Of a stretch of DNA of 64,000 nt, positions 13,404 to 22,052 are shown in pieces (the stretch's first letter is position 1; each line of letters opens with the position of its first letter). Made by a program: the position numbers and the translations under genes. The notes under the pieces were generated by a model. That model saw only the letters and a program-made list of their open reading frames with translations, was not told where the DNA came from and ran no database searches. This DNA comes from Rhodoferax sp. WC2427 (GTDB taxonomy: Bacteria; Pseudomonadota; Gammaproteobacteria; Burkholderiales; Burkholderiaceae_C), in the NCBI RefSeq assembly GCF_040822085.1, contig NZ_CP162006.1, positions 2,790,001 through 2,854,000 of the forward strand, written 5' to 3'.

Positions 13404-14690
13404 TCAGGGTTTCAAAAACGGACCCCAGTCCGGTTCGCGGATGTCGCCTGCCTGGCCCGCCAGACGGGCCTTGATCTTGCCGTCGAGGGTGGTGGTCATC
13501 AGGGCTTCGCGGCCCTGCTGCTGGGTGGCGTAGACCAGTAATCGGCTATTCGGGGCAAAGCTGGGGCTTTCGTCGGCGCTGGTGTCGGTGATGCTGGTCA
13601 CACTGGCGCTGCTGAGCTCCATTACCTGCAGCTTGAAGGCACCGCCAATGCGTGAAATATAGGCCAGCCAGCGGCCATCGGGGCTGATGCAGGGCGAGAT
13701 GTTGTAGCTGCCGGTAAAGGTCACGCGCTCCGGGTTGCCGCCGCTGCTGGGCATGCGGTAGATCTGCGGCGCACCACCCCGGTCGCTAACGAAGTAAATG
13801 CTCTTGCCGTCTGCGGAATACTTCGGCTCGGTGTCGATACCGCTGGATTGCGTGAGCCGCCGTGGCTCGCCACCATTGGCATCTATGCTATAGATTTGAG
13901 AGCCACCATCGCGACTCAGGGTGACGGCCAGGGTGCGGCCGTCGGGGGCCCAGGCGGGCGCGCTGTTGGAACCCTTGAAGTTGGCGACCAGGCGGCGCTT
14001 GCCGGTGGCCACGTCGTGCACATAAATGACCGGTTTGCGGGCTTCAAACGAAACGTAGGCCAGTTGCATGCCGTTGGGCGACCAGGCCGGGGAAATGATG
14101 GATTCCGGGCTGGCCAGCGCGGTTTGGCTGTTTTCGCCATCGGCATCCGCCACCCACAGGGTGTGGCGGGTGCCTGCCTTGGTCACGTAGGCGATACGCG
14201 TCGAAAAGATACCCCGGTCGCCGGTCAGCTTCTCGTAGATGAAGTCGGCGATGCGGTGGGCCGACAGGCGCAAATCGCCCTGCGGCACGGTGTAGCTCTG
14301 GCCACCCAGATCTTGTCCGCGCACCACATCCCACAGGCGAAAGCGCACGTCGAAGCGGCCATCGGCCAGGCGGGTGACGCTGCCGGTCACCAACGAATCG
14401 GCAGCCTTTTGCCGCCACAGGGCCACATCGGGCCGGGAGGTTTCGTCCAGCGCCACGCCGCTGGCATCCACGGCCCGAAACTGCCCGCTGCGCTCCAGAT
14501 CGGCCTGCACGATGGCGCCTATCTTTTGCGGCGACTGCTCGTCGCCCCGAAAGCTGGCCACGGCGATGGGCAACTGGGTCAAACCAATGCCGGAGACTTC
14601 CACACGAAACTGGGCAAAGGCCGAAGCGGAGCCCATCAGAGCCAGTCCGGCAAGGCACGTTCGGCGGTTCAGTGGGAAAGCTGGGGTCAT
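13404..14690 (-). CDS. tolB: Tol-Pal system protein TolB
   Basis: A 428-aa periplasmic beta-propeller. The signal peptide is NRRTCLAGLALMGSASAFAQ, with a twin-arginine that only loosely resembles a Tat motif. The N-terminal alpha/beta domain holds the Pal/TolA-binding region (VEVSGIGLTQLPIAVASF, then GAIVQADLERSGQF). Six WD-like blades follow, with repeated SPAWSPNG, APAWAPDG, EPKYSADG, SPCISPDG and SPSFAPNS. The neighbours downstream are pal and cpoB. The usual upstream tolQRA is absent; a glycosyltransferase lies there instead, so the Tol operon is split. Confidence 0.96.
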   Translation of the reverse strand: MTPAFPLNRRTCLAGLALMGSASAFAQFRVEVSGIGLTQLPIAVASFRGDEQSPQKIGAIVQADLERSGQFRAVDASGVALDETSRPDVALWRQKAADSLVTGSVTRLADGRFDVRFRLWDVVRGQDLGGQSYTVPQGDLRLSAHRIADFIYEKLTGDRGIFSTRIAYVTKAGTRHTLWVADADGENSQTALASPESIISPAWSPNGMQLAYVSFEARKPVIYVHDVATGKRRLVANFKGSNSAPAWAPDGRTLAVTLSRDGGSQIYSIDANGGEPRRLTQSSGIDTEPKYSADGKSIYFVSDRGGAPQIYRMPSSGGNPERVTFTGSYNISPCISPDGRWLAYISRIGGAFKLQVMELSSASVTSITDTSADESPSFAPNSRLLVYATQQQGREALMTTTLDGKIKARLAGQAGDIREPDWGPFLKP

Positions 14691-14754
14691 AGGTTATTTG
14701 GATCCGTGGTGTTACAGCAGGGGTGGGTTCGTTTTGGGCGCAATAAGTTCCGGT

Positions 14755-15549
14755 CTATCGTTTCAAAACATTCTTCCAGTCCTGTTGCCATTGGGCCTGG
14801 TGGGCCAATTCAACCGCCTTGGCGTAGCGGTAAAAGGTGACTTCAAAATATGACAGGGCGATCACCAGGCCAGGCCAGCCGTCCAGGAAACCGCGCTTGA
14901 ACAGGTAATGCTTCCAGAAAGCCCAGATGGCATGCGTCAAGGCCTTGCCGTAACTGGAGCCAGACTGCCGCCGCTTGGTGGCACCCAGCGTGGAGTAGCG
15001 GTTCATCTTGGCCACCACCTCGGCCAGGTCCTTGAACGGATACTGCCAGATGGCCGCTTGCATATAGCCCACGGTGGCACCGGGCCTGAGCTCGAAGTTT
15101 TCATGCACCGGGCTGGTGTCGTAGCCCATCTGCGACTTGCGAAACAATTGGGGCTGGCGGTAGTTGGGGTACCAGCCGGAATGGCGAATCTCGCGCCCCA
15201 GAAAGAAATTGCGCCGCGGCACAAAGTAGACGCTGTGCCCGGCCTTGTCTACCAGGGCCCGGATTTCAGCTGCCGCCTCTGGCGTACAACGCTCGTCCGA
15301 ATCCAGGCTGAAGATCCATTCGTGCGTGCAGGCCGCCACCGCGTCGTTGCGCAAGCGGCCAAAGCCCTGGAACGGAATCTGCACCACGCGCGCACCCAGG
15401 GACTCGGCGATGCGGACGGTGTCGTCGGTGCTGTGCGAATCGGCCACCACGACCTCATCGGCCCACGCCACGCTGCGGATGGCATCAGCCACCTTCTCTG
15501 CCTCGTTATAGGCAATGATGTAGACAGAAATGGGGCTCACTTGTGGCAC
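14755..15549 (-). CDS. Family 2 glycosyltransferase (LPS core, WaaE/KdtX-like)
   Basis: A 264-aa GT-A enzyme. ISVYIIAYNEAEKVADAIRS opens the nucleotide-sugar domain, WADEVVVADSHSTDDTVRIA carries the first acidic cluster, and SLDSDERCTPE is the DxD-type metal site. Later blocks GWYPNYRQPQLFRK, HENFELRP and MNRYSTLGA are typical of the WaaE/KdtX group that adds glucose or heptose to the inner LPS core. A hydrophobic C-terminal segment (WAFWKHYLFKRGFLDGWPGL) is also usual in this group and suggests membrane contact. It is divergent from msbA, consistent with an LPS locus. The exact sugar and linkage are not deducible. Confidence 0.85.
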   Translation of the reverse strand: MPQVSPISVYIIAYNEAEKVADAIRSVAWADEVVVADSHSTDDTVRIAESLGARVVQIPFQGFGRLRNDAVAACTHEWIFSLDSDERCTPEAAAEIRALVDKAGHSVYFVPRRNFFLGREIRHSGWYPNYRQPQLFRKSQMGYDTSPVHENFELRPGATVGYMQAAIWQYPFKDLAEVVAKMNRYSTLGATKRRQSGSSYGKALTHAIWAFWKHYLFKRGFLDGWPGLVIALSYFEVTFYRYAKAVELAHQAQWQQDWKNVLKR

Positions 15550-15757
15550 GGCACTCAGACGGTTGAAATCCGATCGAGCATAGCAGACGGCCCACCGCGC
15601 CTGCTCGCCGCCCCGCAGGCAGAAAGCCCTGCGAAAAGCGGGATAATCCGCTGCCTTCTACGCGCGCACGAAAATCGTCTCGTTTTGTTACCGTATACCG
15701 TTGTCCCCGACACACGCTGCCCTTCTTGCCACCTCCATTTGCCCAGGCAGTCACCCC

Positions 15758-17530
15758 ATGAAAATTGAGCGATCCCAAGGTCTGGTCAAGCTGTTGATGC
15801 AAAGCATCCCCCGGTTGTCGCCGTTCTTCTTCAAAGGCCGCCGTCCCGCCTGGATGCTGGTCATCATGGCCACCATCATCGGTGCAGCCACCGAGCCGTT
15901 GGTACCTGCCATGCTCAAGCCGCTGCTCGACAATGGCTTCCAGAAGGGTGCCCTGAACCCGTGGATGGTGCCACTGGCCCTGATCGCGGTTTTTGGTTTG
16001 CGGGGCCTGAGCAGTTTTCTGGGCGATGTCGCCATGGCCAAGATCACCCAGGACGGTCTGGATGCCCTGCGCACATCCATGTTCAGCCGCCTGCTGGATG
16101 CGCAGAGCACGCTGTTTACCCAAAGGACAGCCAGCTCACTGTCCAATACCATCGTCTATGAAGTCCAGACCGGCGCGGTGATCCTGGTCACCTCGGTCAT
16201 GGGCCTGGCCAAGGACAGCATGGTGCTGGTGGCCCTGGTGGCCTACTTGCTGTACCTGAACTGGCAGCTGACGCTGATTCTGGTGGTGCTGTTTCCAGCG
16301 GTGGCCTTTGTCACCCGCACGCTGTCGCGTCGGCTCTACCAGATTGCCAAAAGCAGCCAGGGTGCGACCGACGGCCTGGCCTACGTGGTGGAAGAAAACG
16401 TGCTGGCGCAGCGGGTGGTGCGTCTGCATGCGGCCCAGGGCGCGCAGGGTAAACGGTTCCAGCTGCTGAGCGAAGGCTTGCGCCGACTGAACATGAAATC
16501 GGCTACCGCGTCGGCGGCGGTCACGCCCATGACCCACATGATGTCGGCGATTGCGCTGTCCAGCGTGATTTGCGTGGCCTTGCTGCAAGGCTCCAGCGAA
16601 GTCAGCGCGGGTGAATTTGCGTCCTACATCACCGCCATGCTGATGCTGATCGCGCCGGTCAAGCGGCTGTCGGACGTAGCCAGCCCCGTGACCCGCGGAC
16701 TGGCGGCCATGGAGCGGGCCCTGGACCTGATCGAGAAAACCCCGGTGGAGCCCAGCGGCAACTTCGTGGAAGAGCGGGCGCAGGGCCATATTGAGTTCCA
16801 GTCGGTCAGCGTGCGCTACCGCGACGACGAAACCCGTTCCGCTTTGAACCAGGTATCGCTGACCGTGGTACCGGGCGAAGTGGTGGCCTTGGTAGGCCCG
16901 TCCGGCTCGGGAAAAACCTCGTTGGTCAATCTGCTGCCGCGATTCGTCACGGCCAGCGCCGGGCATGTTTTGCTGGATGGACACGACATTGCCGACTGGC
17001 AGCTCAAAGCCTTGCGCAACCAGTTTGCCATCGTCAACCAGGACGTGATCATGTTCAACGACACCCTGGCCGCCAATGTGGCGCTGGGGGAAACACCCGA
17101 CCGGGGCCGGGTCGAAGCCTGCCTGCGGGCGGCCAACTTGGGTGGCTTTTTGGACGAAGCCCCACAGGGTATCGACACGATGACGGGGCACAACGCCACG
17201 GAACTCTCCGGTGGCCAGCGGCAACGCCTGGCCATCGCCCGGGCGCTATATAAAGACGCCCCGATTCTGATCCTGGACGAAGCCACATCGGCACTGGACA
17301 CCGAATCGGAACGCCTGGTACAAGAGGCCCTACAACGCCTGATGACGGGCCGTACCACCCTGATCATTGCGCACCGCCTGTCCACCATCGAGCACGCCGA
17401 CCGGGTCGCGGTGCTGGACCAGGGCGAGATCATCGAGCTCGGCACCCATGCCGAACTGATTGCCCGGGCGGGTCTGTATGCCCGCCTGCATGCGTTGCAG
17501 TTCGGCACCCAGGCCGCCATGGCGGTGTAG
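15758..17530 (+). CDS. msbA: Lipid A export ATP-binding/permease protein MsbA
   Basis: A 590-aa half transporter with an N-terminal ABC exporter domain of six helices (about 20-320) and a C-terminal ATPase. The Walker A is GPSGSGKTSL, the signature LSGGQRQRLAIARAL, the Walker B ILILDEATSALD and the switch His in IIAHRLST. The family flips lipid A-core from the inner to the outer leaflet of the inner membrane. The start at 15758 (MKIERSQG) is preferred; the frame is open 19 codons upstream. The next gene is a GT9 transferase 29 bases downstream, so both probably belong to one transcript. Confidence 0.92.
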   Translation: MKIERSQGLVKLLMQSIPRLSPFFFKGRRPAWMLVIMATIIGAATEPLVPAMLKPLLDNGFQKGALNPWMVPLALIAVFGLRGLSSFLGDVAMAKITQDGLDALRTSMFSRLLDAQSTLFTQRTASSLSNTIVYEVQTGAVILVTSVMGLAKDSMVLVALVAYLLYLNWQLTLILVVLFPAVAFVTRTLSRRLYQIAKSSQGATDGLAYVVEENVLAQRVVRLHAAQGAQGKRFQLLSEGLRRLNMKSATASAAVTPMTHMMSAIALSSVICVALLQGSSEVSAGEFASYITAMLMLIAPVKRLSDVASPVTRGLAAMERALDLIEKTPVEPSGNFVEERAQGHIEFQSVSVRYRDDETRSALNQVSLTVVPGEVVALVGPSGSGKTSLVNLLPRFVTASAGHVLLDGHDIADWQLKALRNQFAIVNQDVIMFNDTLAANVALGETPDRGRVEACLRAANLGGFLDEAPQGIDTMTGHNATELSGGQRQRLAIARALYKDAPILILDEATSALDTESERLVQEALQRLMTGRTTLIIAHRLSTIEHADRVAVLDQGEIIELGTHAELIARAGLYARLHALQFGTQAAMAV

Positions 17531-17558
17531 TACCCGAACAGATGGCACGCAGATTTCC

Positions 17559-18644
17559 ATGAAAAAGATACTGGTGGTAGCGACCCGGCAGATTGGCGAC
17601 GTGCTGTTGACCACGCCCTTGATCCACGCCGCCCGCCAGCAGTGGCCGGATGCAGAAATCGACGTGATCGGACTGGCGGGCACTCTGGGCATGCTCCAGG
17701 GCAACCCGGACATCCATGCGCTCATCACCACCCAGCCGTCCAAAGGCTGGCGCGATACCCTGGCCGTGCTAAAAACCATCTGGAAGCGCTACGACCTGGC
17801 CCTGGTAACCCAGCCCAGCGACCGCGCCCACCTGATCGGCTGGGCCGCCAGCCGCCAGCACCGCAGTGGCATCATCCCCGCCCACAATTCCAGCAACTGG
17901 TGGAAAAAACGAATCCTGGGCCACGTGGTGGTCAGCGAAGGTGATGCCGGCACCGTCCATGTGGTGGCCGAAAAACTGGCCTTGCTGGCCCCGTGGTGCC
18001 GGCCCGATCTGCAGGCGGCACAGGTGCTGCCACCGCCCGCCCAGGCGTTGCCGCCCGCACTGGATGCCGTGATCCTCCCCAGCGCCATCGTGGTGCACGC
18101 GCCTTCGATGTGGCCTTACAAGCAATGGCCGGTCGCGCACTTTCGGGAGTTGCTGGAGCGTCTGGTCGCCGAAGGCCATCAGATTGTGCTGACCGGCAGT
18201 GCAGGTCCCGCCGACCAGGCCTGCATCGAGCAGTTGCGCGGAATCGCACCGTCACCCCAACTGGTGGACACCAGCGGCCAGCTCAATTTCAACCAGTTGG
18301 TCAGCCTGTTTCGGCGTGCCAGCTTGTATATCGGCCCCGACACGTCGGTGACCCACCTGGCCGCCGCCTCGGGTATCCGCGTACTGGCGCTGTTCGGCCC
18401 CACCAACCCGGTGCGCTGGGGCCCCTGGCCCAGTGCGCCGCGCATCACGCAGTCGTATGTGGGCCGCGCAGAAAGGCAAACCGTGCATAGCATCACCTTG
18501 CTGCAAAGCACCCTGCCCTGCGTGCCCTGCAGCAAAGCCGGATGCGAAGACCACACCCTGAGCCGCAGCGATTGCTTGCTGGGGATGCCTGCCGAACGTG
18601 TGCTCCGAGCAGTCCGGACTGCTAGCTTAGAAACGCGGTCGTAA
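17559..18644 (+). CDS. Family 9 glycosyltransferase (LPS heptosyltransferase)
   Basis: A 361-aa GT-B enzyme starting MKKILVVATRQIGDVLLTTP, the GT9 N-terminal signature. The second half has VVHAPSMWPYKQWPVAHFRE (the nucleotide-sugar region), VLTGSAGPADQACIEQL, and ASLYIGPDTSVTHLAAASGI, with the conserved SxxHLAAA motif, then ALFGPTNPVRWGPW. The family transfers L-glycero-D-manno-heptose from ADP-heptose to the inner core (WaaC/F/Q type). It lies 29 bases after msbA. Its 3' end overlaps the convergent gene by 23 bases. The acceptor position cannot be decided from the sequence. Confidence 0.88.
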   Translation: MKKILVVATRQIGDVLLTTPLIHAARQQWPDAEIDVIGLAGTLGMLQGNPDIHALITTQPSKGWRDTLAVLKTIWKRYDLALVTQPSDRAHLIGWAASRQHRSGIIPAHNSSNWWKKRILGHVVVSEGDAGTVHVVAEKLALLAPWCRPDLQAAQVLPPPAQALPPALDAVILPSAIVVHAPSMWPYKQWPVAHFRELLERLVAEGHQIVLTGSAGPADQACIEQLRGIAPSPQLVDTSGQLNFNQLVSLFRRASLYIGPDTSVTHLAAASGIRVLALFGPTNPVRWGPWPSAPRITQSYVGRAERQTVHSITLLQSTLPCVPCSKAGCEDHTLSRSDCLLGMPAERVLRAVRTASLETRS

Positions 18645-19635
18645 TTTGGGCATCGAAGTTGGCCGGTTCGTTCGCGATGGTGCGACGATACGCCACCAAG
18701 TCATTCTGGCATTCACCCGTCTGCCGGAAGATGCGCTGCACTTCGCGCTCAAAATCTGCCAAGAAGTCCGGCGAACGCGGATCCAGTTTGTAGCGGGGAT
18801 CAATTGGAACATCCACACCATTGGCCGTGGAACCATAACGGCCCGTGATGACGCAACAGCCATGCAGTGCAGCCTCGCGTGGCAGGCGGTCTTTGCCAGG
18901 GTGGTGGCCAAAGTCGATGTAGAGCTTGCCGCTTAAAAAGTGCTCAGCAAGCTGCTGGCGGTCATACCCCGACAAGGGCATGAAATCCCACGAAGGAAAG
19001 GCGGCCCTCAGTTGTGCAGTCACCGCAGCACCCTTGTGCGGATTGTAAAAAATCCGGTTGGTCCGTTGGGCCGTGGCCAGACGTTCGGGCAGCGCCTCCA
19101 AATATGCAGCCTCTGTATAGAAAGGAATGGGATCGGACAGGGGTAAGGCATCCACGCCATGATTTTGCAGAAACAGCGTTGCGTAATGGCTTTGGGCGAA
19201 ATGGGACAGACCCCGCAACGCATCGATACCTCGCCAGGGGATGCGGCCCTTGATCTTGTTTTTCAAAAATCGCAATTTGTCCCGCAAAGGATTTTGGTAG
19301 CGCACGCCGGTGAAATTGTTGACCGACATCCACCAAATGGCGGCCTGTGCCTGCCGGGGCTTCAGCGCCAATTGGGTAAAAATCTCAGGGAATAAAATCA
19401 GGTTACCCGAACGATCTTCATACTGCTCTACAGGTACCTTGTACTTTTGGTAGGCCAGTGGGGTGGTAAAGGTTTGGTGGAAGGGGTGGTATACCATCGC
19501 AGCAGCTTGGCCCAGGGCATTCATTCTCTCGACCAACTGGTGCAGCGCCTCTGGACCCGCGGTCATAGCGTTACCGGGACACACCACAAGCACTTTCTGG
19601 TAACGACTTTTTTGCATATTTTTTTGTTTGTTCAT
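18622..19635 (-). CDS. Unrecognised LPS-locus protein (possible glycosyltransferase)
   Basis: A 337-aa protein that I cannot place in a named family. It opens with KVLVVCPGNAMTAGPEALHQ, a Rossmann-like strand-loop-helix found in GT-B enzymes. The second half contains NRIFYNPHKGA and LYIDFGHHPGKDRLPREAALHGCCVI, resembling the C-terminal donor-binding half of GT-B proteins that ends in an EAxxxG segment. AGGGGAG lies upstream of the ATG at 19635; the frame is open 20 codons further. Its start codon overlaps the opposite-strand ATG of the O-antigen ligase gene. Location among LPS genes supports a role in surface polysaccharide. Confidence 0.6.
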   Translation of the reverse strand: MNKQKNMQKSRYQKVLVVCPGNAMTAGPEALHQLVERMNALGQAAAMVYHPFHQTFTTPLAYQKYKVPVEQYEDRSGNLILFPEIFTQLALKPRQAQAAIWWMSVNNFTGVRYQNPLRDKLRFLKNKIKGRIPWRGIDALRGLSHFAQSHYATLFLQNHGVDALPLSDPIPFYTEAAYLEALPERLATAQRTNRIFYNPHKGAAVTAQLRAAFPSWDFMPLSGYDRQQLAEHFLSGKLYIDFGHHPGKDRLPREAALHGCCVITGRYGSTANGVDVPIDPRYKLDPRSPDFLADFEREVQRIFRQTGECQNDLVAYRRTIANEPANFDAQITTAFLS

Positions 19636-20974
19636 GTCCACCCGCTCCCCTAGTGCCCCTCGAATGGTCCAGTTGTCCCGCATGCTGGCCCACAAGGGGG
19701 TTTACCTGGCAAAAGACGGCCATGTCCGGGCAAGTATCTCCGATTTGCTGGTGGTGGCTTCGCTGGCTTTGGCTCCGCTGTGCTTTCTGAGCATACGTAG
19801 CTGGACCATTTTTTTCGTATTTTTTCTTATTTTGGTTGCTGCGGCTGAAGTTGCCCGCAAGGGCTATGGTTTTGCAGTCCTGCGCGGGCACCGGGCCGCA
19901 TTGTGGACGGTGGCCGCACTGGCATCGTCCTTTTTCGCGGTGGCCATGGGTGAACTGCTGCGAGGGCAGATGCAAGCCAACCTGCTGGATGGGCCCAGCC
20001 GCCCCCTATTGGCCACACTCCTTTTTGTGTATCTCCTGCACAAGCCGGTTGATTTTGTGCGGCTACTCGAGTGGTCTGTGCCGATTTCCCTGGTGATCCT
20101 GTCCGGCCTGCTGTGGTGGCATCCTTACGCGTACGTGAACATCCCCAGTGGGCGTCTCGGTACAGTGGCAGTAGACCCGTTGACGCTGGGGCAATATGCC
20201 ACTCTGCTGGGGTTCATTTGCCTGTACACGTTCAACCTGTATGGTGTCGACAGCCTGGCTCTCAAGACCCTCAAGATCCTGGGCATGGTGATGGCGCTGG
20301 GGATCAGCTTGGGGACGGAATCACGCAGCGGGTGGGCCGCAATTCCCTGGTTGCTGCTGATCTGGGTGGTGTACGTGCAGAAGATTCGGAAGGTCCAAAC
20401 GCTTTTCTGGGTGCTGTTGGGCCTCAGTGCACTGGGCTTCGCCATCTGGAAATTGATGCCGGCTGTGGGTGACCGAATTGCATTGGTCGCCACAGAATAT
20501 GCATCATATTTACGTGGTGGCAGCCATGACACGGCGACCGGGCTGAGAATCTCGCTGTTGCGGGCGGCCAGTTTGCTGTTTTTGGAACAACCGCTACATG
20601 GATACGGCGACACCGCATACCCGGCGCTGACCAGTATCCCGGCGATCGCCTCCTTCTACACCGAAGCCTTGCAATTCGCCGTGGTCCACAACGGCGTGCA
20701 CAATGAAATCATGCAGAGTGCATTGCGTTCCGGCATCTTTGGTCTGGCCTCCAGTATCCTGATGATCGTGGTGCCTGCGGTCGTGTTTTACCGGGGCAGC
20801 ACATCGCCGGTACCCAGCGTCCGTGCGGCAGGCCTGGTCGGCCTTTGCTATACCGTGGCGGTCTTCTGCTTTGGCCTGAGCACCGAAACCTTCAACCTGA
20901 AATACACCATCTCCTTCTACGCCCTGATGATTTCCGCCCTTGCAGCCCAGGTGCTGCGCCCACAACCGGTCTGA
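19634..20974 (+). CDS. O-antigen ligase / polymerase family membrane protein
   Basis: A protein of about 446 aa with roughly ten transmembrane segments (for example DLLVVASLALAPLCFLSI, IFFVFFLILVAAAEVA). A large periplasmic loop at about 290-370 contains GYGDTAYPALTS and VVHNGVHNEIMQSALRSGI, the His-containing signature of Wzy_C proteins (WaaL ligase or Wzy polymerase). ESRSGW supplies the usual conserved Arg. It therefore either joins O-antigen to lipid A-core or polymerises it. The start is uncertain: ATG 19634, 19664 and 19682 are in frame and none has a good ribosome site. The following glycosyltransferase starts immediately after its stop. Confidence 0.82.
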   Translation: MSTRSPSAPRMVQLSRMLAHKGVYLAKDGHVRASISDLLVVASLALAPLCFLSIRSWTIFFVFFLILVAAAEVARKGYGFAVLRGHRAALWTVAALASSFFAVAMGELLRGQMQANLLDGPSRPLLATLLFVYLLHKPVDFVRLLEWSVPISLVILSGLLWWHPYAYVNIPSGRLGTVAVDPLTLGQYATLLGFICLYTFNLYGVDSLALKTLKILGMVMALGISLGTESRSGWAAIPWLLLIWVVYVQKIRKVQTLFWVLLGLSALGFAIWKLMPAVGDRIALVATEYASYLRGGSHDTATGLRISLLRAASLLFLEQPLHGYGDTAYPALTSIPAIASFYTEALQFAVVHNGVHNEIMQSALRSGIFGLASSILMIVVPAVVFYRGSTSPVPSVRAAGLVGLCYTVAVFCFGLSTETFNLKYTISFYALMISALAAQVLRPQPV

Positions 20975-20975
20975 T

Positions 20976-21800
20976 ATGAATCCTGCACGCTACGCCCTCA
21001 CCTTCGCCTGCTACAACCAGGTGGAATACACCCGCCAATGCATTGACAGCATGGTGCGCCACGGCATGGATTTGTCGCGGCTGATTGTGGTCGACAACGG
21101 CTCCAAGGACGCCACCCGCGACTACCTTCTCTCTGTACCGGTGGGAGGGCGCATTTACAACGATGCCAATCTGGGTTGCGGTGTCGCCTGGAACCAGGGC
21201 GCGCTGGCCTTGCAGGCCGAGTGGACCATCGTGATGAACAACGATGTGTTGGTCAGCGCCCAGTGGATCGAATCGCTGATCGGTGTGGCCGAACAGCGTG
21301 GCCTGAAGGTGATTTCACCGGCTCTGATCGAAGGCCTGCTGGACTACGACTTTGAAGCATTCAGCGCCATGGCTTCGCAAAAGATGGCCGGTACGGCGCG
21401 CGTCGGTGGCCGCCATGCCGTCTGCCTGGCGGTGCACAAATCGGTCTGGATGGACGTAGGCTACTTCCAGCCCGTACCCAAGCTGCTGGGCTATGAAGAC
21501 ACGCTGTTCTTCCACGAGTTGGAAAAAGCCAAGATTCCGATGGGCATCACAGGCGCTTCTTGGTTGCACCACTACGGATCGGTCACCCAGACCGCCATGA
21601 AGCAGGAGCGCGGTCTGTCGGCCAAAGACGGCTTGGGTTACCGCTACAACTACAAGCTGCTCAACCAAAGCTGGCTGGCGCGCAAACTGGCCAAGTCGGA
21701 GCGCGTTGCCCAACAAAAAAAATGGCGGCAAGAGGAGTTGGCAGCCTACGCCATGACCATGCATGGACTGCGCGAAGACGGCCAATTCCGCTGGATCTAG
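20976..21800 (+). CDS. Family 2 glycosyltransferase
   Basis: A 274-aa GT-A transferase: YALTFACYNQVEYTRQCIDS, LIVVDNGSKDATRDYL and ANLGCGVAWNQGA form the donor domain, and WTIVMNNDVLVSAQWIE carries the NND acidic metal site. GYFQPVPKLLGYEDTLFFHE provides the conserved ED motif, and HHYGSVTQT follows it. The C-terminal basic helix (RKLAKSERVAQQKKWRQEEL) may contact membrane. It starts two bases after the ligase gene, so the two are translationally linked. The sugar added is unknown, though rhamnosyl- and galactosyltransferases share this pattern. Confidence 0.85.
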   Translation: MNPARYALTFACYNQVEYTRQCIDSMVRHGMDLSRLIVVDNGSKDATRDYLLSVPVGGRIYNDANLGCGVAWNQGALALQAEWTIVMNNDVLVSAQWIESLIGVAEQRGLKVISPALIEGLLDYDFEAFSAMASQKMAGTARVGGRHAVCLAVHKSVWMDVGYFQPVPKLLGYEDTLFFHELEKAKIPMGITGASWLHHYGSVTQTAMKQERGLSAKDGLGYRYNYKLLNQSWLARKLAKSERVAQQKKWRQEELAAYAMTMHGLREDGQFRWI

Positions 21801-22052
21801 CCGTCGGCGCGGCAAAAGGCCTGCGCAATCGCCTTCAACGAGGCCCAGGCGCCAGGGCGGGCTATCCATCCTGGGCCACCCCGCACACGGCGGGCATGGT
21901 GTTTGGCCGAGCCCCAGACTGCCTGGCGGGTGGTTTCGCCACAGTCCAACATTTTTGGCCTGCCCCACCACTGAAATCGTCCCGGATATTGATAAAGAAA
22001 AATGCCTCTATCGCTCATTCTATAAGCGATAGCAGCTATCAATTTTGCAACC
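21801..22052. other. Intergenic region with hairpin repeat
   Basis: No supported gene. A minus-strand frame from about 21949 to 21797 reads like a tryptophan-rich protein tail, but it lacks a start region and ribosome site and may be a relic. The right end (21998-22050) is the best intact hairpin repeat in the window. Confidence 0.4.
21998..22050 (+). repeat. Dispersed hairpin repeat, copy 2
   Basis: It reads AAAAATGCCTCTATCGCT, then CATTCTAT, then AAGCGATAGCAGCTATC and AATTTTGCA. The stem CTATCGCT/AGCGATAG is perfect. Its 17-mer CAGCTATCAATTTTGCA is shared exactly with a copy inside the puuC gene. Confidence 0.8.

Noticed and set aside
13404..14690. Tat signal on TolB
   Set aside because: Twin Arg is present (NRRTCLAGL) but the motif lacks the usual F-L-K pattern. 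A Sec signal is the safer reading.
21797..21955. Minus-strand Trp-rich frame after the glycosyltransferase
   Set aside because: It looks like a protein tail but has no start signals or recognisable domain. It could be a gene relic, which I cannot show.
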